A DNA stretch of 64,000 nt from Zhihengliuella flava. GTDB lineage: Bacteria; Actinomycetota; Actinomycetes; Actinomycetales; Micrococcaceae. The notes beneath the pieces were generated by a model. That model ran no database searches. It saw nothing but the letters and a program-made list of their open reading frames with translations, and had not been told where the DNA came from. The stretch is taken from contig NZ_JADOTZ010000001.1 of the NCBI RefSeq assembly GCF_015751895.1, forward strand, positions 2,418,001 through 2,482,000, read 5' to 3'. A program made the position numbers and the translations under genes. This document shows, piece after piece, positions 31,599-39,847 of the stretch (position 1 is its first letter; every line of letters starts with the position of its first letter).

Positions 31599-32855
31599 TC
31601 AGCCCTGGACCGGGTCGACGTGGACCGCGACCCGCGTCTCGCCCAGCCGGGTCAGGATCAGCGTGGCCTTCCGTCGGGACTTTTTGCCGACACCGGCCAG
31701 CAGGATCCGCCGCAATTCCTCCGGCGTGACGTCCAGCCCGCGCTTTTTGATGTCCAAAACGCCGATGCCTTGCTCCTTCACCCAGCGCTTGAGGCCCTTG
31801 ACGTTGTAGGGCATGACCTCCAGGACTTTGTAGGCCCGCGCGAACGGCGTCTCGTGTGCCACGTCCGCCGTGAAGTAGGCGATGTGCGGGTCCAGCAGCC
31901 TGCCGCCTACCTGTTCACGGGCCTTCGAGACGAGTCCGGCCCGGATCACCGCGCCGTCGGGCTCATACAGGTACTCGCGGATCTCGGAGGTGGCTGCCGG
32001 CTCGGCCGCGGCGTCGTCGGGCGAATCGCTGGTGAGCTCAGCGGCGCCGCCGCCTCCCAACACGAGGGCCGCGCGCGCCACGCCCGTCCGCTTGAGCGCG
32101 CCGAACCAGAGTGCAGCCTCGGTGACGGAGCCCTCGACGGAGACCCACTGAGCCTCGCAGCCGGCCGGAATGGATGCGTGCGGCAGGCTCGGCCCAAGTT
32201 TCACGCCGACCGGCAGCCCTCCGTCCGCGAGCCGTTCCACGAAGGACAGGGGAGGGGAGAAGGCCTCCGGGTCAAACACACGCGCCGTTCCGGAGCTGGA
32301 GGTGGTCCGTCGCGCCGGGTCGAGCCAGGCGGCGTCGTACTCGGTCAGGTCAAACTCCGTGGCGTCCGCGTTGACAACGCGCGCGTTGGGCCACGGCATG
32401 AGATTGACCGTGGCCGCCGCAGCGGTGGTCTCGTCGAGTTCGACGGCGGTGACGTCCACATCCAGCGCGGCCATCGCCATGGCATCCGCCCCCAGTCCGC
32501 ACCCGAGATCCGCGACGCGCTGCAGCCCGGCGCGCACAAACCGTTGGGCGTGGAGCGCCGCCACGCTGACGCGCGTCGCTTGTTCGAGCCCGGCCCGGGT
32601 CAGGAGCATGTGCTCGGCGAAGGGGCCGAACTTGGTCTCGGCGAGGGCGCGCAGGCGCGCTTGGTGTACGACGGCGGTGACGACCTCGGGCGCGTGCCCG
32701 GCCTTGCGCAGCGCGAGGTTGGTCTGCAGGGTCGCTTCCTCCGTCGTCGCCGCATCCGCGGGCAGCGATTCGAGGAGACCGAAGCCCTCCGGTGTCAGGA
32801 CGGGGGAGAGGTCTTCGACGTGCTGGTTGGCGTCGGCGCGGTCGGTGGTGGCCAT
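31599..32855 (-). CDS. Class I SAM-dependent methyltransferase with THUMP-like C-terminal domain
   Basis: This 418-residue protein has its SAM-binding motif in RVADLGCGLGADAMAMAAL, followed by VDVTAVELDE and VVNADATEF, then AAWLDPARRTT, where the DPAR motif suits RNA or DNA methyltransferases. The C-terminal THUMP-like region includes VKGLKRWVKEQGIGVLDIKKRG and KKSRRKATLILTRLG. It may modify RNA; the target is unknown. I place the start at ATG 32855 because TACTGT (complement of 32863-32868) ends 7 bases upstream, giving a leaderless mRNA. The longer frame from 33041 would run into the divergent WXG100-like gene. It converges on the DUF559 gene with 45 bases between stops. Confidence 0.87.
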   Translation of the reverse strand: MATTDRADANQHVEDLSPVLTPEGFGLLESLPADAATTEEATLQTNLALRKAGHAPEVVTAVVHQARLRALAETKFGPFAEHMLLTRAGLEQATRVSVAALHAQRFVRAGLQRVADLGCGLGADAMAMAALDVDVTAVELDETTAAAATVNLMPWPNARVVNADATEFDLTEYDAAWLDPARRTTSSSGTARVFDPEAFSPPLSFVERLADGGLPVGVKLGPSLPHASIPAGCEAQWVSVEGSVTEAALWFGALKRTGVARAALVLGGGGAAELTSDSPDDAAAEPAATSEIREYLYEPDGAVIRAGLVSKAREQVGGRLLDPHIAYFTADVAHETPFARAYKVLEVMPYNVKGLKRWVKEQGIGVLDIKKRGLDVTPEELRRILLAGVGKKSRRKATLILTRLGETRVAVHVDPVQG

Positions 32856-32862
32856 GGGTTCC

Positions 32863-32868
32863 ACAGTA
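32863..32868 (-). promoter_or_regulatory. -10 box of the THUMP-like methyltransferase gene, leaderless
   Basis: The complement reads TACTGT and ends 7 bases before ATG 32855. The seven bases between (GGAACCC) are the same as those between the guaA -10 box and its GTG. Confidence 0.5.
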
Positions 32869-32880
32869 TCGGTCCGAACT

Positions 32881-32896
32881 TGGGGAGTTCTCCCCA
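32881..32896. promoter_or_regulatory. 16-bp palindrome between divergent promoters, possible operator
   Basis: TGGGGAG-TT-CTCCCCA has perfect 7-bp arms. It covers about -26 to -41 of the methyltransferase promoter and about -36 to -51 of the WXG100-like promoter. A dimeric repressor could control both. The regulator is unknown. Confidence 0.45.
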
Positions 32897-32919
32897 TGGC
32901 GCGTCTCAACCGGAGTTTG

Positions 32920-32925
32920 TAATCT
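32920..32925 (+). promoter_or_regulatory. -10 box of the WXG100/effector operon
   Basis: TAATCT places the transcription start near 32932. AAAGGTGG (32948-32955) is then the ribosome-binding site for GTG 32964. Confidence 0.5.
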
Positions 32926-32963
32926 CTAGCGGGTGGACGAAACTGCGAAAGGTGGTATTGGCC

Positions 32964-33314
32964 GTGGCGTTGGACGACTATGACATCTCCCCGGGTGCCT
33001 TGGGAGAGATCAAGACCAATGTCGAGACGGAGCATGACCACATCGCGACGAAGCGCAAGGACCTCTCCGATGAGGTGGACGAGTGCGTGACCTCCTGCAA
33101 AATGCCGCAGGTGGCTTCGGCGCTGACCGAGGCATGGAACGGGTTGCTGGCGATCCAGACAGAAGCCGCAGAGACGCGGATTACCAACGCGACGACGGCG
33201 CTAGGCGATGTGGTCAGGGCGTACCACAACGGGGATCAGGAAATGATGGACGACGCGACGACGGCCATTAACGCGGTACCTGACTTGGAGATTGATGACG
33301 GGAAGTCGGTGTAA
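32964..33314 (+). CDS. WXG100-like small helical protein, candidate type VII secretion partner
   Basis: This 116-residue, almost entirely helical protein has a Trp-Xaa-Gly turn at W58-N59-G60 (EAWNGLL) midway and a YxxxD motif at Y87-H-N-G-D91 in the second helix. These are the two hallmarks of WXG100/ESAT-6-type secretion substrates. It is slightly longer than the usual 100 residues, and two cysteines flank the turn region (CVTSC). The start is GTG 32964 with AAAGGTGG upstream; GTG 32952 is an alternative. The effector-like gene begins 3 bases after its stop, the usual arrangement in which a WXG100-like helper travels with a larger effector. ESX core genes are not in the window. Confidence 0.72.
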   Translation: MALDDYDISPGALGEIKTNVETEHDHIATKRKDLSDEVDECVTSCKMPQVASALTEAWNGLLAIQTEAAETRITNATTALGDVVRAYHNGDQEMMDDATTAINAVPDLEIDDGKSV

Positions 33315-33317
33315 GCC

Positions 33318-34667
33318 TTGAGCCTTAATACTGAATGTCTCCAAGACTGGCCGGACCAGGCCACGTTGCGTTCGAATGCGTCGACTGTGAAGACCAGAGG
33401 CGGGAACGTGCATGAAGCCGTCGGTGATTGCGCAACCGCATGGGCGCCCGTCGCCGACCAGTACCGCGAAGGTGAGGGCCGTGACAAGGTCGTTCAGGCG
33501 ATGACCCTTCCGCTGGCCCACGGGGCCGCGGTGAGCGTTGCCAGTGAGCGCATTTGCGGTCATCTGGAGACGTTTTGCGACACGGTCGAGGACCTCAAGG
33601 AGCGACGCACAACCCTCCTAGGGCGAGTTTCGACCTTCAACAGCAACGAGAACTCTGGAGACGAATCGACGGAGAATCCGACGTCGGGGTACGGGTCCGA
33701 GCGTGAGATCCAAGGAAAAATTGATGCTCTTGGCGAAGACTTGATCGCGGCGGCGGATCGGTGTGCCAAGGACATCAACGAGGTCGACGTTACATCGCCC
33801 GGTTTTGTTGAAGCGATTACCTCCAAGGAAGGAGGCATCGCTTCTGGGCTGCTCGGCGCTGGCCTGACTCTGACGCAGTTCAAGGATGTTGAGTTCACGC
33901 GTATCACGGTGGTGAAGACAACATTCCAGCAGTGGAAACTCACCGCGATACAGGTGCCCACTCGAACCATCGTGACGCCGAACGGTCGCTACATCGCGAC
34001 TGTGACATTGGTTCAGGCCCAAGTGCGGACCCTGACCACCGAGACAGTCACGGCGATGACGTGGACGCAGCGGCAGTTGCTCAACCTCAAGCCCGAGGTC
34101 AACGAGTTCCTCTACAAGCGCTCACAGGCGTACCGGGATCTCGTTGAGCGATTCCCCGAGCGGTGGCGGCCGATCACACCAGGAAACCGGCCATCTTGGT
34201 GGCGTGCGGATCAGAAGCTGGCGAGTACCGTCGACGATTTCATCGACAGCAAGGGGTGGACGAAGTTCGCCAAGGGTGCTGGGCCGGTGATGACGCTGAT
34301 CACTGCTGGCATGACCTATGCCGATGAATACGCCGACGCGAAGGAAGAGCTGCTCCAAGAACACCCGGACTGGACGAGCGAGCAGATCCATAATCGGGCG
34401 CTCTACGAGGCGACGTTGAAGGGTACGACGAAGGTCGGCCTGGACATTGCGGCCGGCATGACAGGCGCAGCGATCGGCACTGCGATCGGCGGCCCACTGG
34501 GCACGGTGGTCGGCTTCGGCATCGGTATTGGTCTCTCCTATGTGCTGGACGCCACGGGGGTGAAGGACTGGGCAGCGGATACCGTGACAGATATCGCCGA
34601 CGGCATCGGGGATGTGGCCGAAGATGTCGGTGATTTCGTGTCGGATACGTGGAGTTCTATTTTCTGA
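33318..34667 (+). CDS. Putative type VII secretion effector with C-terminal glycine-zipper membrane region
   Basis: This 449-residue protein has no recognised enzymatic domain. The N-terminal about 110 residues are helical, with W42 (CATAWAPVADQ) and a YxxxE motif at Y49-R-E-G-E53, as in LXG/WXG-type effectors. The middle is a variable region. The C-terminus has a glycine-zipper stretch at about 379-407 (AGMTGAAIGTAIGG, PLGTVVGFGIGIGLSYVL), then an acidic amphipathic tail with repeated DIADGIGDVAEDVGDF. Such glycine zippers insert in membranes, and some LXG toxins of this build depolarise cells. It begins at TTG 33318 immediately after the WXG100-like gene, and a small membrane protein gene follows. 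Toxin function is inferred. Confidence 0.62.
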   Translation: MSLNTECLQDWPDQATLRSNASTVKTRGGNVHEAVGDCATAWAPVADQYREGEGRDKVVQAMTLPLAHGAAVSVASERICGHLETFCDTVEDLKERRTTLLGRVSTFNSNENSGDESTENPTSGYGSEREIQGKIDALGEDLIAAADRCAKDINEVDVTSPGFVEAITSKEGGIASGLLGAGLTLTQFKDVEFTRITVVKTTFQQWKLTAIQVPTRTIVTPNGRYIATVTLVQAQVRTLTTETVTAMTWTQRQLLNLKPEVNEFLYKRSQAYRDLVERFPERWRPITPGNRPSWWRADQKLASTVDDFIDSKGWTKFAKGAGPVMTLITAGMTYADEYADAKEELLQEHPDWTSEQIHNRALYEATLKGTTKVGLDIAAGMTGAAIGTAIGGPLGTVVGFGIGIGLSYVLDATGVKDWAADTVTDIADGIGDVAEDVGDFVSDTWSSIF

Positions 34668-34703
34668 TGAGCGTTGGAGCAGGCTCGAGGAGGACAAGCG
34701 CTA

Positions 34704-35174
34704 GTGGATGACTGGATCCAGATAACCATTCTCGGAGTGATGAGTGTCGTGCTGATCGCCTCCGGAATCCTCGCTTATCGAAACAAGTATGTTGCATGGC
34801 TGGCTTTGAAATCATTCTTCCCCGGTTGGCCAGGGCTTGCAGGACTGTATCTGGGCATCGCCTTCGCTAGTTTGCTGGTCCTCTCCGTCCTGATGGATGT
34901 CGCCACGAGGGGAAACCCGTTGCTCGGACTGGTGGTGCTCGTGCTCTTCGCCGTCTTCGTCACCAGCCTCCTCACGGGAATAGTTGGCATGTTCTGGCTG
35001 CCAAAATTTTTGCTGCCTAAATGGATCGAAGAGATGGCCGACGAGATTCGGCGGGGCGATGACCCGCTCAGCCGAGACTTGCGCCCGGGTGGAAAATTGC
35101 ACGGCCGTTTGGGCGTTCCACGTGCGCAACAGCCGCCTCGATCCAAGGAGGAGCATGATGAGCGTTCAGAATGA
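34704..35174 (+). CDS. Small membrane protein, candidate immunity protein
   Basis: This 156-residue protein has three hydrophobic segments: ITILGVMSVVLIASGILAY; GLAGLYLGIAFASLLVLSVL; and LLGLVVLVLFAVFVTSLLTG, running into IVGMFWLP. A cytoplasmic polar tail of about 50 residues rich in Arg and Glu follows. No enzymatic motif is present. I chose GTG 34704 because GAGGAGGA lies 10 bases upstream; the frame is open from TTG 34674. Its place directly behind the glycine-zipper protein is typical of an immunity protein against a membrane-active toxin. This is inference from position and topology only. Its last 17 bases overlap the next gene. Confidence 0.6.
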   Translation: MDDWIQITILGVMSVVLIASGILAYRNKYVAWLALKSFFPGWPGLAGLYLGIAFASLLVLSVLMDVATRGNPLLGLVVLVLFAVFVTSLLTGIVGMFWLPKFLLPKWIEEMADEIRRGDDPLSRDLRPGGKLHGRLGVPRAQQPPRSKEEHDERSE

Positions 35175-36501
35175 ACTTCCCACAGGGTGGTCGCGTCGAG
35201 ATTTCGGCGCCCTGCACGTTGCCCTTCCCGAGGCGTGGGTAGCGGTCGAGGCGCGTGGCGCCACGGCAGCCTTTGCCCACCCAGAGGTGCCCGGCCTCGA
35301 ATTTCGCCCCAACGTCGTTTTCCGGGAAACGAGCTACGCCAGTTCCCTCGCCGCGCTGTCCGCCTACTCGCTGGCGACGTCACGAGCCCTCTTCAACGAG
35401 TGTCACTTTATTTCGCACGACGAAGTGGACGTTGATGGGAGTGAAGCTCGGCGGCAGCGCTTTACCTACGCGGGCGGTGGGATGAGCCTCGTCGTCGAGC
35501 GGTTCCTTGTGGTGCGCGGCGGGTACGCCTTGGAGGTGACGACGACGTCGCCCATTCGGCTGGCTTACGAGGTGTTCGAAGGTAACGCCTTCATGCTGGG
35601 GACCCTCGCATGGGACCGGCAAGGAGGGCCGCATGGTCCCGGGCCTGCGGATGCTGATCCGCGAACGGGTGTGCGCGAGCCGACGTACGACGCTTGGCTG
35701 ACAGAGCTGGCTGGTCACCCGGTTGAGGACCTCTCCAAGCTTCCCGCCGTGCAGGTGTTCGCTTCGGAGGGCCCCCTCGTGGATGAGGAGACCAGTGAAT
35801 TTTTATTGCAGCAGCGCAGCAGGCACCGGCTGGGGCGCTTCGACCTGCTCAGCCATCGCAACGCCGTCGGGCAGCTCTCTGCGGCCGGTCTCATGGATAC
35901 CGAAGGTCGTTTTGAGCCGACCCTTGAAATGATGTTTGACACCCTGCGCCAACCGGAGTTCGCTATTTCCGTCGATGGTCGGCATGGTGGCGTGAACACT
36001 CAGCTGCGCATCTTTGCGGGTGCCGGTCGGGCGTTCGTTCTGGCGGGGGCTCCCGCCTCGGAACTGGTGCATGGCGCTGGGGCAGGCGAGCGTACGCGCG
36101 AAGGATACGGGCGGCTCGACCTCATACAGACCGAAGCGATTCCCGGATTGATCGCGGCCTGGGCTGGAGTCGGACCGGCGTGGAGCGTTGCCGGCAACGT
36201 GACCGGGCTTGCTGCCGGGGAATTCATGCGCGGCTGCGATGGGTTGCTTTCCTCCCCTCCCGAAGCCGATGCGGCTTCACGTCGACTCTTTGAGCAGCCG
36301 TGGTTTGCCTGGAACTTCGAGATCGAAGGGACCGAATTCAAGCGCAGCTGGTTGAACGCGGGAAGTGCCGGACACTACGCGGTAGGCGCCTTGGAGAATG
36401 GCGGAACCGAGTTGTCTCCGGTCCCGTCAGCTCAGGTCTGGGACGTGCTGCTGCAGGAGATTGGGGCGGCGACCATCGCGCGCCCCGCATCCGAAAATTA
36501 G
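35158..36501 (+). CDS. LpqN-like domain joined to EspG-like domain
   Basis: In this 447-residue protein, residues 1-160 (ELPTGWSRRDFGALHVALPEAW, LEFRPNVVF, FLVVRGGYALEVTTTSP) resemble the LpqN/LpqT family. These proteins are normally mycobacterial lipoproteins, but no signal peptide is present here. Residues about 190-447 (LPAVQVFASEGP, GQLSAAGLMDTEGRFEPTLEMMFDTL, RAFVLAG, LDLIQTEAIPGLIAAWAGVGP) resemble EspG, a cytoplasmic chaperone of ESX substrates. The start ATG 35158 has AAGGAGG 7 bases upstream. Both assignments are by eye and the second is the more useful: it would tie the four-gene unit to type VII secretion. The groESL promoter follows. Confidence 0.55.
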   Translation: MSVQNELPTGWSRRDFGALHVALPEAWVAVEARGATAAFAHPEVPGLEFRPNVVFRETSYASSLAALSAYSLATSRALFNECHFISHDEVDVDGSEARRQRFTYAGGGMSLVVERFLVVRGGYALEVTTTSPIRLAYEVFEGNAFMLGTLAWDRQGGPHGPGPADADPRTGVREPTYDAWLTELAGHPVEDLSKLPAVQVFASEGPLVDEETSEFLLQQRSRHRLGRFDLLSHRNAVGQLSAAGLMDTEGRFEPTLEMMFDTLRQPEFAISVDGRHGGVNTQLRIFAGAGRAFVLAGAPASELVHGAGAGERTREGYGRLDLIQTEAIPGLIAAWAGVGPAWSVAGNVTGLAAGEFMRGCDGLLSSPPEADAASRRLFEQPWFAWNFEIEGTEFKRSWLNAGSAGHYAVGALENGGTELSPVPSAQVWDVLLQEIGAATIARPASEN

Positions 36502-36509
36502 CAGTCCCC

Positions 36510-36538
36510 TTGCATGAGTGCCAGCGGTTCCATAAAGT
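36510..36538 (+). promoter_or_regulatory. groESL promoter
   Basis: TTGCAT (36510-36515) and TAAAGT (36533-36538) are separated by 17 bases, a good vegetative promoter. The expected start near 36545 lies inside the CIRCE element. Confidence 0.7.
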
Positions 36539-36542
36539 GTGA

Positions 36543-36569
36543 TTAGCACTCGGCACGGTCGGGTGCTAA
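36543..36569 (+). promoter_or_regulatory. CIRCE operator (HrcA site)
   Basis: TTAGCACTC, 9 spacer bases and GGGTGCTAA match the CIRCE inverted repeat with one mismatch in the right arm. HrcA would repress groES-groEL here until heat shock. Confidence 0.9.
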
Positions 36570-36665
36570 AGCCTGAGGAACTACCAACTGGCACCGCGAC
36601 GACGGTTGGTTACATCCCTTTTGGCCCCAGTAACCATTGGTAACTCACGCAAAGGAGAGAGCCGC

Positions 36666-36962
36666 ATGTCGGTCTCCATCAAGCCTCTCGAGGATCGCAT
36701 CGTTGTTCAGCAGCTGGAAGCTGAGCAGACCACCGCTTCCGGTCTGGTCATCCCGGACACCGCTAAGGAAAAGCCCCAGGAGGGCAAGGTCGTGGCCGTG
36801 GGCCCGGGCCGCTTCGATGACAAGGGCAACCGCGTTCCGGTCGACGTCAACGAAGGCGACGTCGTCATCTACTCCAAGTACGGCGGAACCGAGGTCAAGG
36901 TCGGTGGCGCAGAGTACCTCGTGCTGTCCGCCCGCGACGTCCTGGCTGTCGTCGAGAAGTAA
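36666..36962 (+). CDS. groES: Co-chaperonin GroES
   Basis: This 98-residue protein forms the heptameric lid of the GroEL folding chamber. [20 protein letters not shown], the mobile loop [19 protein letters not shown], and [17 protein letters not shown] are the standard motifs. The start ATG 36666 has AAAGGAGAG upstream; the in-frame extension to 36606 is untranslated leader. The CIRCE element and promoter lie 100-150 bases before it, and groEL starts 68 bases after it. Confidence 0.97.
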   Translation: MSVSIKPLEDRIVVQQLEAEQTTASGLVIPDTAKEKPQEGKVVAVGPGRFDDKGNRVPVDVNEGDVVIYSKYGGTEVKVGGAEYLVLSARDVLAVVEK

Positions 36963-37006
36963 GTCTTCTACGTCTTGAGGTCCCGGCTGGATTGGCCGGG
37001 GCCTGA

Positions 37007-38623
<1,617 letters not shown>

Positions 38624-38644
38624 CTCCTCTTCGCGCCCCCACGA

Positions 38645-38683
38645 CAACGCCCCGCTTGCGCACCCTGCGCTGGCGGGGCGTTG
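38645..38683 (+). terminator. Hairpin after groEL, overlapping the next promoter
   Basis: CAACGCCCCGC pairs with GCGGGGCGTTG (11-bp arms); the 17-base loop contains a smaller inner stem. No T-tract follows. The lacI-type promoter -10 box begins one base after the stem. Confidence 0.65.
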
Positions 38684-38738
38684 TAGTATCCGTAGCCATG
38701 AGCAATGACGCCCACCATCGCCGCCGGAGGTTGACGTG
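38684..38738 (+). promoter_or_regulatory. Promoter and 13-codon leader ORF before the LacI-family regulator
   Basis: TAGTAT (38684-38689) is a -10 box. ATG 38698 opens a short frame, MSNDAHHRRRRLT, that stops at 38737-38739. The stop overlaps the regulator start as TGATG. The four consecutive Arg codons contain the CGGAGG ribosome-binding site of the regulator. This suggests translational coupling or attenuation, but has not been tested. Confidence 0.45.
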
Positions 38739-39752
38739 ATGGACCGCCCGCCCTCCATGGCTGACGTTGCGGCACGCGCCGGCGTCTCGCACCAAACCGT
38801 CTCCCGCGTCCTGAACGACCACCCCAACGTGCGCCCCGAGACCCGTGACAGGGTCCTTGCCGCCATCGATGACCTCGGGTATCGGCGCAACCGCGCGGCC
38901 CGCGCCTTGGCGACGGCCCGTTCCTCCACCATTGGTATTCTCTCGGTCGGTGGCGCGTACTTTGGGCCGCAATCCACGGTCCTGGCCATCGAGGTCGCCG
39001 CACGGTCCGCCGGTTATTTTGTGTCCGTCAGCTCGCTCGATGGCTATGACTCGCGCTCGGCCGCGCTCGCGCTCGACCACCTGATGGATCAGGGGGTCGA
39101 CGGCGTCGTCGTGGTGGCACCGCTGAACGACGTCACGCAGGTCATCACCGAGGCCGAGTGGCGCGTGCCCGTGGTCGTCATCGGTACGCCGGCCCACCTC
39201 GAATCGCCGGCGCCGGTGCGCTACGTCCATGTCGATCAGCGGCTGGGCGCCCAGCGCGCCACAGAGCACCTGATTGATCTGGGCCATCGCCGGATTGATC
39301 ACGTCAGTGGTCCGCCGGGCTGGTTCGACGCGACCGAACGCGAGGTGGGCTGGCGCCTCACGCTCCGGGCCGCCGGCGTGGACGGGGACGTGGTCCCTGC
39401 GGGGGACTGGTCCGCGGCCCGCGGGTACGAGGTCGGTTGCACGATCGCCGCGCGGATTGCGGACGGTCGCGGGCCTAGCGCCGTCTTCGCCGCCAACGAT
39501 TATCTGGCGATCGGCCTGCTCCGCGCCTTTTGGGAGCGCGGCCTGTGCGTGCCGGATGATGTCTCCGTGGTCGGGTTCGATGACCTGCAGAGCTCGGCCT
39601 ACTACATCCCTGCCTTGACCACGGTGCGGCAGCCGTTTGCCGCCGTGGGGGCGGCCGCTGTCGACGCCCTGCTCGGAACGCCGACGGGCGATCAGAACGC
39701 TTTCGCTCCAGAGATCGTGGTGCGCAGCAGTACCGCACCCCCCGGGGGCTGA
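38739..39752 (+). CDS. LacI-family transcriptional regulator of the arabinose genes
   Basis: This 337-residue repressor has the HTH MADVAARAGVSHQTVSRVLNDHPNVRPETRDRVLAAI, the hinge helix NRAARALATARSSTIG, and a periplasmic-binding-protein-like effector domain (GVDGVVVVAPL, HLIDLGHRRIDHVSGP, FAANDYLAIGLLRAF, SVVGFDDL). The start ATG 38739 has CGGAGG 8 bases upstream; GTG 38736 is also possible. The gene lies 95 bases before araB on the same strand, and that gap holds a perfect palindrome overlapping the araB -10 box. It is probably an AraR-type repressor released by L-arabinose or a derivative. Confidence 0.9.
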   Translation: MDRPPSMADVAARAGVSHQTVSRVLNDHPNVRPETRDRVLAAIDDLGYRRNRAARALATARSSTIGILSVGGAYFGPQSTVLAIEVAARSAGYFVSVSSLDGYDSRSAALALDHLMDQGVDGVVVVAPLNDVTQVITEAEWRVPVVVIGTPAHLESPAPVRYVHVDQRLGAQRATEHLIDLGHRRIDHVSGPPGWFDATEREVGWRLTLRAAGVDGDVVPAGDWSAARGYEVGCTIAARIADGRGPSAVFAANDYLAIGLLRAFWERGLCVPDDVSVVGFDDLQSSAYYIPALTTVRQPFAAVGAAAVDALLGTPTGDQNAFAPEIVVRSSTAPPGG

Positions 39753-39768
39753 GTCACAGAACCCTGTG

Positions 39769-39798
39769 TTGCGCGTCACCGATTGTTAGCGCTAACAT
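39769..39798 (+). promoter_or_regulatory. araB promoter
   Basis: TTGCGC (39769-39774) and TAACAT (39793-39798) are 18 bases apart. The -10 box lies inside the palindromic operator. AAAAGGA precedes ATG 39848. Confidence 0.6.
39784..39797. promoter_or_regulatory. LacI-family operator before araB
   Basis: TGTTAGCGCTAACA is a perfect 14-bp palindrome with the central CG typical of LacI-family operators. It covers the araB -10 box, so binding would block transcription. A near copy (12 of 14) lies before chvE. Confidence 0.75.
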
Positions 39799-39847
39799 CT
39801 ATGACGACCACCACAATCGGTGCCTCATCGCAGGAAAAGGACTCTCA

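Noticed and set aside
31581-32963. Upstream extension of the WXG100-like frame across the methyltransferase gene
   Set aside because: The extension is antisense to the SAM-binding domain. The promoter (TAATCT) and ribosome-binding site place the real start at 32964.
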